A stretch of 64,000 nucleotides of DNA from RBC038 sp041390625 (GTDB taxonomy: Bacteria; Chloroflexota; Dehalococcoidia; UBA2979): contig JAWKPM010000004.1 of the NCBI GenBank assembly GCA_041390625.1, forward strand, positions 198,787 through 262,786, in the 5' to 3' direction. Shown here in pieces: positions 43,200-51,255 of this stretch. A program made the translations under genes and the position numbers. The notes under the pieces are model-generated. The model did not search any database, was not told the origin of the DNA, and worked only from the letters and a program-made list of their open reading frames with translations. Numbering within the stretch: the first letter of the stretch is position 1; each line of letters begins with the position of its first letter.

Positions 43200-43260
43200 G
43201 ATTCCCTCAGCAGCCGGAGCGGCACGGTGCCGCAAGGGAATCACCCCGGCATGGACGCCG
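43200..43260 (+). promoter_or_regulatory. Structured flagellin 2 leader with a GGA hexaloop
   Basis: GATTCCCT (43,200-43,207) pairs with AGGGAATC (43,235-43,242) around an inner hairpin GCGGCA-CGG-TGCCGC. Next to it CGGC-ATGGAC-GCCG (43,247-43,260) shows ANGGA in a hexaloop, the classic CsrA-binding shape. Confidence 0.4.
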
Positions 43261-43294
43261 AACGGGCAGCACGGAAGGCAGAGGAGGCCACCAA

Positions 43295-44488
43295 ATGGCA
43301 ATGATCATCAACACCAACGTGATGGCGATCAACGCGCAGCGCAACTTGAGCTCGACGAACATCAAGCTGGGTCGGGCGCTCGAGAAGCTCTCGAGTGGTC
43401 TGCGCATCAACCGTGCTGCCGACGACGCCGCCGGCCTCGCGATCAGCGAGAAGATGCGGACGCAGATCCGCGGCATGCGGCAGGGCTCGCGCAACGCCCA
43501 GGACGGCATCTCGATGCTGCAGACGGCTGAAGGCGCGATGACCGAGGTCCACGCGCTGCTCCAGCGCATGCGCGAGCTGACGGTCCAGGCCGGTAACAGC
43601 ACGCTCTCGACCGAGGACCGCACGGCCATCGGTACCGAGATCCAGTCGCTCAAGAACGAGATCGACAACATCGCGAACCGCGTGACGTTCAACGGGCTGA
43701 GCCTGCTGACCGGCACGCTGGCCACGACGAACGCCGGCACCGGTACGGCCGGCGTGGGCACGCTGCTCGCCACGACCACGACGGCGGTCATCTCCGCCAT
43801 CGACGTCGAGGGCGCGCAGCCGGGTGCGACCTACACCCTGACGAAGGTCGACGCCGACACGGTTCGGCTGTCGAACAGCCTCGACGGCGTGCTCATCGAC
43901 CTCGACAACGCCGAGGGCACGCTGGGTGCGGACGGCCAGACGGTCTTGAACTTCCAGGGCGGCGGCCACGCGCTGAAGCTGACCGTCACCGGTCCTGCCG
44001 GCAAGACGATCGACGACATCTTCACGGACTTGAACGGCCTGACGGTGGACACCGCCGCAGGTACCGGCTCGGCGACCTTCCGCGTGGGCGCGGACGTCGG
44101 CCAGGACATCAACGTCACGTTCACCGACATTCGCTCGACGAACCTCGGTGGCGGCACGAAGATCTCGGCGCTGGTCACGGACGACCAGAACGTCTCGACC
44201 ATCGTGAAGGCGAACGCCCTGCTCGCCTCGCTGGACACGGCCATCGTCGAGGTGTCCGGTCAGCGCGCGAAGCTCGGTGCGGCGCAGAACCAGATGGAGG
44301 CCGCGATCAACAGCCTCGGCGTGGTCGTCGAGAACCTGAGCGCCTCCGAGTCCCGCATCCGCGACGCGGACATCGCGGAAGTCTCTTCCGAGCTGGTGGC
44401 GCGGCAGATCATGCAGCAGGCCGGTGTGGCGGTCCTCTCGCAGGCCAACGCCTCGGTCCAGTCCGTGCTGTCGCTGCTCCAGCAGTAA
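43295..44488 (+). CDS. fliC: Flagellin 2
   Basis: A 397-residue flagellin. It starts MAMIINTNVMAINAQRNLSS, with LRINRAADDAAGLAISEKMR and the C-terminal SESRIRDADIAEVSSELVAR and QIMQQAGVAVLSQANA. The middle domain matches flagellin 1 (for example FRVGADVGQDINVTFTD). The leader near the ATG (GAGGAGGCCACCAA) is nearly the same as in flagellin 1, showing a shared origin of the two genes. Confidence 0.97.
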   Translation: MAMIINTNVMAINAQRNLSSTNIKLGRALEKLSSGLRINRAADDAAGLAISEKMRTQIRGMRQGSRNAQDGISMLQTAEGAMTEVHALLQRMRELTVQAGNSTLSTEDRTAIGTEIQSLKNEIDNIANRVTFNGLSLLTGTLATTNAGTGTAGVGTLLATTTTAVISAIDVEGAQPGATYTLTKVDADTVRLSNSLDGVLIDLDNAEGTLGADGQTVLNFQGGGHALKLTVTGPAGKTIDDIFTDLNGLTVDTAAGTGSATFRVGADVGQDINVTFTDIRSTNLGGGTKISALVTDDQNVSTIVKANALLASLDTAIVEVSGQRAKLGAAQNQMEAAINSLGVVVENLSASESRIRDADIAEVSSELVARQIMQQAGVAVLSQANASVQSVLSLLQQ

Positions 44489-44537
44489 GGCACGGCGGCG
44501 GCCGCCGCGCGACGAGTCAGCACCGATCGCGACCGCG

Positions 44538-44582
44538 ACGGTGGAGGAAGGGCCGGCCCTGATGGGGCCGGCCCTTCACCGT
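44538..44582 (+). terminator. Strong terminator after flagellin 2
   Basis: AAGGGCCGGCCC and GGGCCGGCCCTT form a perfect 12-bp stem with loop TGATG, extended by an outer ACGGTG/CACCGT stem. It ends the flagellin transcript about 50 bases after the stop. Confidence 0.75.
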
Positions 44583-44645
44583 TCGCGGGTTCCCGAGGGC
44601 GAAGGAAATCACGGATCGTGCCGATAATCGGACGAGGAGCACGCG

Positions 44646-44981
44646 ATGTCCGAGCTACGGGCCGTTTCCGGTTCCGAGCGCGGTCGAGCGGTGCAGCCAG
44701 CGTCCTCCGATGGAGGGGGCCGGCAGCGGCATCACGACCGCGACCCCGACCAGCCGTCGCATCGAGCGCCGTCCGCGGCGCCCGAGCTGGCGCTGGCGCT
44801 CGCGGCCGAGGACGCCGAGGTGTCGGCGGTCTACGAAGAGGATGAGGCGGGAGCGCCGCGCATCCGCATCGTGGATCGAGCGAACGGCGAGACCGTCGCG
44901 CTGCTGACGCCGGCCGAGCTCCAGGCACTGGCAGCTACCGCCGAGCTGCCACCGGGGCTGCTGCTGCAGACCTCGACGTAG
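44646..44981 (+). CDS. flaG: FlaG-like protein
   Basis: A 111-residue protein with a polar disordered N-terminal half and a C-terminal FlaG-like core: VSAVYEEDEAGAPRIRIVDR then NGETVALLTPAEL. FlaG proteins lie between flagellin and fliD, as here, and affect filament length. The usual IP motif reads LLTP. GAGGAG is seven bases before the ATG. Confidence 0.7.
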   Translation: MSELRAVSGSERGRAVQPASSDGGGRQRHHDRDPDQPSHRAPSAAPELALALAAEDAEVSAVYEEDEAGAPRIRIVDRANGETVALLTPAELQALAATAELPPGLLLQTST

Positions 44982-45010
44982 GGGCCGGACCGGCCCACGG
45001 GAGGCGCGCG

Positions 45011-47410
45011 TTGGTTAGTTCGTCGTCATCCTCGACGTCGTCGGGCGGGATCTGGTTCGGCGGGTTCGCCTCCGGCCTCGACACCGCCAGCATCGTGGAC
45101 GCGCTCACGGCGGCGCGACGCCGCCCGATCGACCTCGCGCTCGCGCGCGTGGCGGAGATGACGAACAAGCAGAAGGCACTCCAGCAGATCAACTCCAGCC
45201 TTGCGAACCTGTTGAGCAGCCTCGATCCGCTGCGGCAGGCAACGACGGTGAGCGCGCGCCGCGCGAGCCTGGTGAACGCCGACGACTCGCTGAAGCTGGG
45301 CGTCTCCGCCTCGTCTTCGGCGGCGATCCAGTCGTTCACCGTCGACATCGACAAGCTGGCTTCTGCCACGAAAGTCAACGGCACGGCCGCCATCGGCCAG
45401 GCCGTCTCTCAGGTCCTCGCGATGGACGAGGCCGGGTTCGCGAACGTGCCGACCGCCGGGACGTTCACGATCAACGGCACCAAGTTCACCATCCCGGAGC
45501 CGACGTTCACCACGATGGTGAGCAGTGGCGCCGTGGGCGCGGGCGTCGTTGATCCCTCGGTCACGCTCGACCTCGCGGGGCTGACGCTGCCGCCGGACCC
45601 GACCGGATCCTTCGACATCAACGGGATCTCGATCAGCTACGACGTCTCGACGGACTCGCTGAACACGATCATCACCCGCATCAACACCTCATCGGCCGGC
45701 GTCACCGCGAGCTTCGATGAGGGCACGAATCAGCTGACGCTGACGCGCAACGACGACGGTCCGACCGCCATCACCGTCTCGGACACGAGCGGCAATTTCC
45801 TCGAGACGATGAACATCGTCGACAACGTCGGCACCACGATCGGGACCGAGACGCTCGGCACCGACCTCATGACGCTGGGCGACGTGGTCTCGATGATCAA
45901 CGGCGCCGCGATCGGCGTCACCGCGACGATGGTCAACGACGTCGACGGCCGCCCGAACCTGCTGAACCTGACGTCCGGCTCGACGATCACCCTCGGGTCC
46001 GGCGGCGACACCAGCAACTTCCTCGCGGCGACGAACCTCCTTCAGTCGCCGGGCACGACGAGCCGCACGAGCGTCCGGAACATCGGCACGCTCGATGCGA
46101 GCGAGACCCTCGACACGGCTCGCCTGCAGACGGCGATCGCGCCCGGCTCGGGAACGTTCGAGGTCAACGGCGTCGAGATCACGTACGACACTTCGGTGGA
46201 CTCGCTGAACTCGATCATCAGCCGCATCAACGCCTCGGCGGCGAACGTGACGGCCACCTACGACGGTGGGACGGACACGCTGCTGATCACGAGCGACTCG
46301 ACGGGCTCGGTGGGCATCTCGCTGGCCGACACCAGCGGCAATTTCCTGGCGGCGATGAACGTCCTCGCGGCGCCGCAAACGCTGGGCTCCAACGCCGAGT
46401 ACCGCATCAACGGCGGCGCGACGCAGTACGCCACGACGAACGACGTCGCGAACGCCCTGCCGGGCGTCAGCCTCACGCTGAAGCAGACGACGACGAGCGC
46501 GATCACGGTGAACGTCGCCGCGGACACGAACTCCGTGCGGACGAAGGTGCAGGCCTTCGTCGACCAGTTCAACTCGACAATGGGGCTGATCAGCGACTCG
46601 ACGAAGTACGTCGAGGGCGGCCAGAGCGGCTCGCTCATCGGCGACGTCACGCTGCGGGGCATTCAGAACACGATGCGCTCGATGATCACGAGCGTCGTGC
46701 CCGGCAACAACTCGTCCTACAACAGCCTGTCCTCGATTGGTCTCTCGTTCGGGAAGGTCGGATCCGCGGTCGGCGAGGCGAACACCCTCACGGTCGACTC
46801 CGCGAGGCTCGATGCCGCCATCACCTCGAACCCCGAGGCGGTCGCGCGGCTGCTGACGGCCTTCAAGGCCTCGGCCGCACTCGACCCGAGCAGCAGCGGA
46901 TCGCTCGCCGGCATCTCGGGCGCGCCGACGGTGGCGGGGGACTCCGGCAAGTACACGCTGACCACTGCGGCGAGCGGGAGCCTGACGCTCACCTTCACGC
47001 CGGACAACGGCGGATCGCAGATCATCACGACGCACACGATCTCCCCCGGCGAGGTGAACACCACGCTGATCCCGGGCATGACGCTGACGTTCCAGAACCC
47101 GCTCGTGGACGGCACGGACACGATCGTCGTTTCGGCGACCGAAGAGGGCGTCGGTAAGTCGCTCTACGAATACCTCGAGAACTACACCCGCTCCGGCGGC
47201 ATCATGGACGGCCGCGATGACGAGATGCAGTCGCGCATCGACGACATCAACGAGCAGGTCGACAAGATGGAGGACCGGCTCGACGCGTACCGGCAGTCGC
47301 TGATCACGAAGTACGCGCGGCTCGAGGTGACGATGCAGTCGCTGCAGAACCAGCAGGCCGCTCTCCAGAATTACGTCAACCAATTGAACGCGAACAAGAA
47401 CAACAAGTAG
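45011..47410 (+). CDS. fliD: Filament cap protein FliD with repeated internal modules
   Basis: A 799-residue filament cap, longer than most (450-650). The N-terminus GIWFGGFASGLDTASIVDAL and LASATKVNG, and the C-terminal helical MQSLQNQQAALQNYVNQL, are typical. The middle holds two closely similar modules, about residues 198-268 (SISYDVSTDSLNTIITRIN) and 380-452 (EITYDTSVDSLNSIISRIN), with a third, weaker one near 280-342 (flagellin_IN-like). TTG start with GGGAGG seven bases upstream. Confidence 0.93.
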   Translation: MVSSSSSSTSSGGIWFGGFASGLDTASIVDALTAARRRPIDLALARVAEMTNKQKALQQINSSLANLLSSLDPLRQATTVSARRASLVNADDSLKLGVSASSSAAIQSFTVDIDKLASATKVNGTAAIGQAVSQVLAMDEAGFANVPTAGTFTINGTKFTIPEPTFTTMVSSGAVGAGVVDPSVTLDLAGLTLPPDPTGSFDINGISISYDVSTDSLNTIITRINTSSAGVTASFDEGTNQLTLTRNDDGPTAITVSDTSGNFLETMNIVDNVGTTIGTETLGTDLMTLGDVVSMINGAAIGVTATMVNDVDGRPNLLNLTSGSTITLGSGGDTSNFLAATNLLQSPGTTSRTSVRNIGTLDASETLDTARLQTAIAPGSGTFEVNGVEITYDTSVDSLNSIISRINASAANVTATYDGGTDTLLITSDSTGSVGISLADTSGNFLAAMNVLAAPQTLGSNAEYRINGGATQYATTNDVANALPGVSLTLKQTTTSAITVNVAADTNSVRTKVQAFVDQFNSTMGLISDSTKYVEGGQSGSLIGDVTLRGIQNTMRSMITSVVPGNNSSYNSLSSIGLSFGKVGSAVGEANTLTVDSARLDAAITSNPEAVARLLTAFKASAALDPSSSGSLAGISGAPTVAGDSGKYTLTTAASGSLTLTFTPDNGGSQIITTHTISPGEVNTTLIPGMTLTFQNPLVDGTDTIVVSATEEGVGKSLYEYLENYTRSGGIMDGRDDEMQSRIDDINEQVDKMEDRLDAYRQSLITKYARLEVTMQSLQNQQAALQNYVNQLNANKNNK

Positions 47411-47509
47411 CCCTCCCCTAGGGGTTCCCCGATCGAGTTAGCTCCGCCCGTGGTCGACACTCGTTGCAGCCGGACTGGACCGGCCTCGATCTCGGATGGA
47501 GACCGCCGC

Positions 47510-47920
47510 TTGCAGCCCAATCCCTACGGTGCCTATCGCCGCGTGCAGACGCAGACCGCGTCTCCCGCTCAGCTCGTCCTCCACCTCTACGAGGCGCTGC
47601 TACGCGACCTCGCGCGGGCGGAGCAGCAGCTGGCGGTTCCGGACCTCGAGGCGGCGCACTCATCGCTGGTGCACGCCCAGGACATCGTGATGGAGCTCGT
47701 GGCGGGCCTCGATCTCGATGCGGGCGAGATCGCCCAGCAGCTGGCGGACTTGTACCAGTACATGTACGGCCGGCTCATCGAGGCGAACGTCCGCAAGGAC
47801 CGCCGTGCCATTCACGAGGTCTTCTCGCTCGTCGAGCGCATTCACGCGGCGTGGGAGCAGGTGGTGCAGAGCACGCCCTCGATGCCGCAGCCCGAGATGA
47901 CGCGCTCGGTACGGGTGTAG
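47510..47920 (+). CDS. fliS: Flagellin chaperone FliS
   Basis: A 136-residue helical chaperone that binds the flagellin C-terminus. The family start NPYGAYRRVQTQTASPAQLV and LLRDLARAEQQL are present. The frame is open from 47,450, but the TTG at 47,510 follows GGAG at the right distance and gives the normal FliS N-terminus. It follows fliD after about 100 bases that include the palindrome CCCCTAGGGG. Confidence 0.9.
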   Translation: MQPNPYGAYRRVQTQTASPAQLVLHLYEALLRDLARAEQQLAVPDLEAAHSSLVHAQDIVMELVAGLDLDAGEIAQQLADLYQYMYGRLIEANVRKDRRAIHEVFSLVERIHAAWEQVVQSTPSMPQPEMTRSVRV

Positions 47921-47929
47921 GGCTCGATC

Positions 47930-48280
47930 GTGGATTCGGCCGCTCCCGGGCAGATCGAGCTGCTGCGCGAAGTCCTCGACCTGGCGCGATCGCAGCGCGA
48001 GGCCCTGTCTCGCGAGGACCTCGACGCCTTCGATGCCGCGACCTCGCGGCGGGAGGCGCTATTGAGCGCGACGGACACCGATGCGGCCTCGGATGACGAT
48101 GGCGCCCTCGAGGCGCTCGCGGAGCAGATCCTGCAGCTGGATCGCGCCAACGAGGCCACGCTGGCGAACCTGATGGTCTCAATTCGAGACGAGATGCCGG
48201 CGCTCGCGAAGGGCGCGCAGGCGAATGCGGCGTACCGCCTTTCGGAACGCCCCAGCACCTTCATCAATCGCGTCTCCTGA
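47930..48280 (+). CDS. FliT/FlgN-like helical protein
   Basis: A 116-residue acidic helical protein with RSQREALSREDLDAFDAATS, RREALLSATD and a final RANEATLANLMVSIRDEM. Its length, position right after fliS and the Q-R-E-x-L pattern fit a FliT-type export chaperone. Similarity is not strong enough to be certain. GTG start, nine bases after fliS. Confidence 0.6.
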   Translation: MDSAAPGQIELLREVLDLARSQREALSREDLDAFDAATSRREALLSATDTDAASDDDGALEALAEQILQLDRANEATLANLMVSIRDEMPALAKGAQANAAYRLSERPSTFINRVS

Positions 48281-48354
48281 CGATGATCACGGCGAGACCG
48301 AACGCGTGACGGGCATCCCCCGCCCGGCCCGGCACGCCCTCGTCGAGGAGTCGC

Positions 48355-49023
48355 ATGGCGCGATCCACCGGCTCGACGCGCGCATCCGCCCAGCTGGCGC
48401 TGGGTGTGCTCGCCACGATGGCGGGACTGCTGTTCGCCGGCACCGGCCTCGAGGCTGAGCCGATGGTCGAGGCGCGTTCCTCGGCGGAGCAGGTGGCGGC
48501 CTTCCGCCTGGCGGTCGACCCCGACGCGTCGCCCGCGCGCCGCGTGCCGGAGGCGCCGTCCTCGGATCGATTCCCGCTGCTGCACGACACCGACGTCGTC
48601 CGCCTCGCCTCGAGTGCCACGCACGTGCGGGTGCCCTCGGTAGGCATCGACGCCGAGGTGCGACCCGTCGGCCTCGTGTTCCGCGACGGGCGGCTGCAGT
48701 ACGACGTGCCGTCCCGCGAGGCGGGCCAGTACGCCGGCACCGGCACGCTGGGCGAGCCGGGGAACACGGTCATCGGTGGTCACGTCGCCTCGCGCGGCGG
48801 GGTCGCCGTCTTCAGTGCGCTGCCCAACGTCACCGTGGGAGCCCTCATCGAGGTGTCCCGCGGCGACGAGGTGTTTCAGTACCAGGTCACGGAAGTGCGG
48901 GTCGTTGCACCGGATGCAACGACGGTGATGGAGCCCACGCAGGACGCCACGCTCACGCTCATCACCTGCTCGACCGATTCTGCCCGCGCCAATCGGGTGG
49001 TAGTGGTCGGCAAGCCGCTGTAG
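48355..49023 (+). CDS. Sortase (class D/E/F-like) inside the flagellar operon
   Basis: A 222-residue membrane-anchored transpeptidase. One N-terminal hydrophobic segment (about residues 11-31), a Pro/Ala/Asp linker, then the sortase barrel. The catalytic His is H143 in TVIGGHVASRGG, the Cys is C205 in TLITC and the Arg is R214 in ANRVVVVGKPL, in the expected order and spacing. It lies between the FliT-like gene and a second flgM. The only LPXTG-type protein in the window is the LPNTG protein at 4,050-4,691, in the other flagellar operon. Confidence 0.88.
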   Translation: MARSTGSTRASAQLALGVLATMAGLLFAGTGLEAEPMVEARSSAEQVAAFRLAVDPDASPARRVPEAPSSDRFPLLHDTDVVRLASSATHVRVPSVGIDAEVRPVGLVFRDGRLQYDVPSREAGQYAGTGTLGEPGNTVIGGHVASRGGVAVFSALPNVTVGALIEVSRGDEVFQYQVTEVRVVAPDATTVMEPTQDATLTLITCSTDSARANRVVVVGKPL

Positions 49024-49077
49024 CGCGTACGATGCCGGGTAAGAGGACCCGGCCCCGTACCGAAGGAGGCGTCCTCG

Positions 49078-49377
49078 ATGAGCATTGACCCTGTGTCCTC
49101 GACGTCCCGCAACGAGCCGATCTCGCTCGACGCGAAGCGGGCCAGCCGCTCGCGGAACCGCTCTCAGGGCGGGCCGACGACGCGGAACGGCGCGAGCCGT
49201 GACGCGATCAATGTCAGCGCCGAGGGGCGCGAGATCGCGCGCTTCGAGACCGCGGCCGAGCGGGCCGCCGAGCGCGACCGCCTAGTCACTCGCCTGAAGT
49301 CGGCGGTCGACGGCGGCACGTACAAGCCCGACCCCGCCGCCATCGCGAAGGCGATGGGCCGCCGCTCGGACGCCTAG
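49078..49377 (+). CDS. FlgM-like anti-sigma-28 factor (copy 2)
   Basis: A 99-residue protein with a basic disordered first half and a FlgM-type C-terminal part: RDAINVSAEGREIARF, ERDRLVTRLKSAVDGGTYKP, then DPAAIAKAMGRR. This follows the same pattern as copy 1 at 2,099 but differs in length and in the charge of the first half. It precedes fliF. AAGGAGG lies upstream of the ATG. Confidence 0.7.
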   Translation: MSIDPVSSTSRNEPISLDAKRASRSRNRSQGGPTTRNGASRDAINVSAEGREIARFETAAERAAERDRLVTRLKSAVDGGTYKPDPAAIAKAMGRRSDA

Positions 49378-49637
49378 GACCGACCTCCAGCCGACTCGTC
49401 CTGTTGCCGTTAGCGCGCCCTCGAGGCTCGCGTGCACGCCCGTGCGCGTGGCGGCCTCGATCGGCCCTTTCGAGCCTCGAATTTGGGCTCGGCGAGGGCG
49501 TCGAGGCGTTGGCGGGGCGACATCGGGAACAGGTTCGGTCTGCATAGGGTGACTCGGCGGGGTGCCGTGGGGCGTCCCTCATACGAGGGGACGGAAGCCG
49601 CACATACGCTGGCCCTCAGCAGCTGAGAGGCCCCCGG

Positions 49638-51233
49638 TTGGACCAGCTTCCGCGCCGTTTTTTCGAGGCCATCGGTTCGCTCTCGCCCGCCCGCAAGGCC
49701 GTCCTTGCCGGGATGGGGGGTGCGACGGTGGCGCTCGGAATCCTGCTGTACTCGTGGTCCTCGCAGACCGCGTACGTCCCCCTGTACGCGGGCCTCGATG
49801 ACGCCGACAGCGGGCAGATCGTGTCTTCGCTGCGAGCGCAGGGCGTCCCGTTCGAGCTCGAATCGGCCGGTTCGACCATCCTCGTGCCGGAGAGCCAGGT
49901 CGACGAGCTACGCATGGGATTCGCCGCGCAGGGCCTCCCCGAGGGCGGCAACATCGGCTTCGAGCTGTTCGATGGCAACGCCTTCACGGCGACTGACTTC
50001 GTGCAGCGTCTGAACTTCCAGCGCGGCTTGCAGGGCGAGCTGGCGCGCACCATCGAGACGTTCCCGTCCGTCGAGCACGCCCGCGTGCACATCGTGATCC
50101 CGGAGCGCTCGCTCTTCGTGGCGGACGAGCGGCCGGCGACGGCCTCGGTTGTCCTCGCCGTGCGGCCGGGACGCACGCTGGCCGCCGACCAGGTGGCCGG
50201 CATCGCGCACCTGGTGAGCGGGGCGGTCGAGGGCCTCGAGAAGTCGAACATCACCATCGTTTCCGACACGGGCTCGGTCCTCTACGACGGCACGCTCGCG
50301 GAGGAGACGGGCATCGGCGTCTCGGCGACGCAGCTCGACATGCAGCGGACCTTCGAACAGACGCTCGAGCACGACGTGCAGCAGCTCCTCGACCGCTCGC
50401 TCGGCACCGGCCGCTCCGCGGTGCAGGTGCGCGCGACGCTGAATTTCGACCGCCTCGAGACCGAGACGGAGTCGTTCGCGCCCGGCGCGACCGCGACCGA
50501 GAGCCCGGGCCTGCCGCGCTCCACGACCTCGGTGCAAGAGACGTACCAGACCACGGGCGACGCCAGCACCGGAGCCGTGCCGGGCGCCGTGGCGAACGTG
50601 CCGGGCGCGGACGGCAACCTCGCGCCGCTGCCCGAGGGCGTGACGACGAACTACAACCGCACCGAGACCACCTCGAACTTCGAGGTCGACCGCACGGTGA
50701 CGCGGACGACGCAGGCACCGGGCGGCGTCGAGCGGCTGTCCGTCTCGCTGCTCCTGGATGAGTCGGTGCCGCCCGAGCAGGCGACGTCGCTGCAAGACGC
50801 CGTTGCCGCTGCGGTGGGCATCGACAGCGAGCGGGGCGACCAGATCGTGGTCAGCCGGCTGCCGTTCGACCGCACGGTGGCAGATGCGGCGGCGGAGGCC
50901 TTCGCCTCGGATGCCTCGCAGAACCAGCTGCTGAGCTACGCGCGGATGGCGCTGCCGGTCGTGGCGCTCATCGTCGGCTTCATCTTCTTCCGCCTGCTGG
51001 TGCGCTCGGTGAGCCGGCGCGGCACGTACACCTCTGCGGACATGTCGGGCGGCGCGATGGCCCTCGGTGGTGGCCCGGTCGCACAGGCGCTCGGCGCCGT
51101 GGCGGCGAAGCCCTCGCTGCCGTCGCCGGAGCCGGAGCGACGCTCGGAGGTCGAGTCGCAGGTGCAGGCAATGGCGAAGAACAACCCGGACTCCGTGGCC
51201 GAAGTCGTCCAGGCATGGCTGCGCGAAGACTAG
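49638..51233 (+). CDS. fliF: Flagellar MS-ring protein FliF
   Basis: A 531-residue ring protein of the inner membrane. Two membrane segments (about 24-43 and 436-456) flank ring-building domains; family stretches are YVPLYAGLDDADSGQIVSSL, GNAFTATDFVQRLNFQRGLQ and ARVHIVIPERSLFVADE. The C-terminal tail (PDSVAEVVQAWLRED) is the FliG-binding end. TTG start with GAGAGG upstream, behind a 260-base gap that holds only a small hairpin (CTCAG/CTGAG). Confidence 0.95.
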   Translation: MDQLPRRFFEAIGSLSPARKAVLAGMGGATVALGILLYSWSSQTAYVPLYAGLDDADSGQIVSSLRAQGVPFELESAGSTILVPESQVDELRMGFAAQGLPEGGNIGFELFDGNAFTATDFVQRLNFQRGLQGELARTIETFPSVEHARVHIVIPERSLFVADERPATASVVLAVRPGRTLAADQVAGIAHLVSGAVEGLEKSNITIVSDTGSVLYDGTLAEETGIGVSATQLDMQRTFEQTLEHDVQQLLDRSLGTGRSAVQVRATLNFDRLETETESFAPGATATESPGLPRSTTSVQETYQTTGDASTGAVPGAVANVPGADGNLAPLPEGVTTNYNRTETTSNFEVDRTVTRTTQAPGGVERLSVSLLLDESVPPEQATSLQDAVAAAVGIDSERGDQIVVSRLPFDRTVADAAAEAFASDASQNQLLSYARMALPVVALIVGFIFFRLLVRSVSRRGTYTSADMSGGAMALGGGPVAQALGAVAAKPSLPSPEPERRSEVESQVQAMAKNNPDSVAEVVQAWLRED

Positions 51234-51255
51234 CCGTCGAATGGCGGGGTAACCG

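Noticed and set aside
44620..44627. GCCGATAA, a perfect sigma-28 -10 match before the FlaG-like gene
   Set aside because: It is only 18 bases from the ATG and overlaps the place where the ribosome site must be transcribed; the -35 region is poor, and the site is part of an 11-base palindrome.
47411..47440. CCCCTAGGGG and GGGGTTCCCC palindromes with CCCGATCG before fliS, as a possible promoter
   Set aside because: No acceptable -35 element at 15 bases; they may simply be GC-rich palindromes between fliD and fliS.
49560..49637. Small hairpins before fliF (CTCAG/CTGAG and a GTCCC/GGGAC stem)
   Set aside because: Too short to be distinguished from chance at this base composition.
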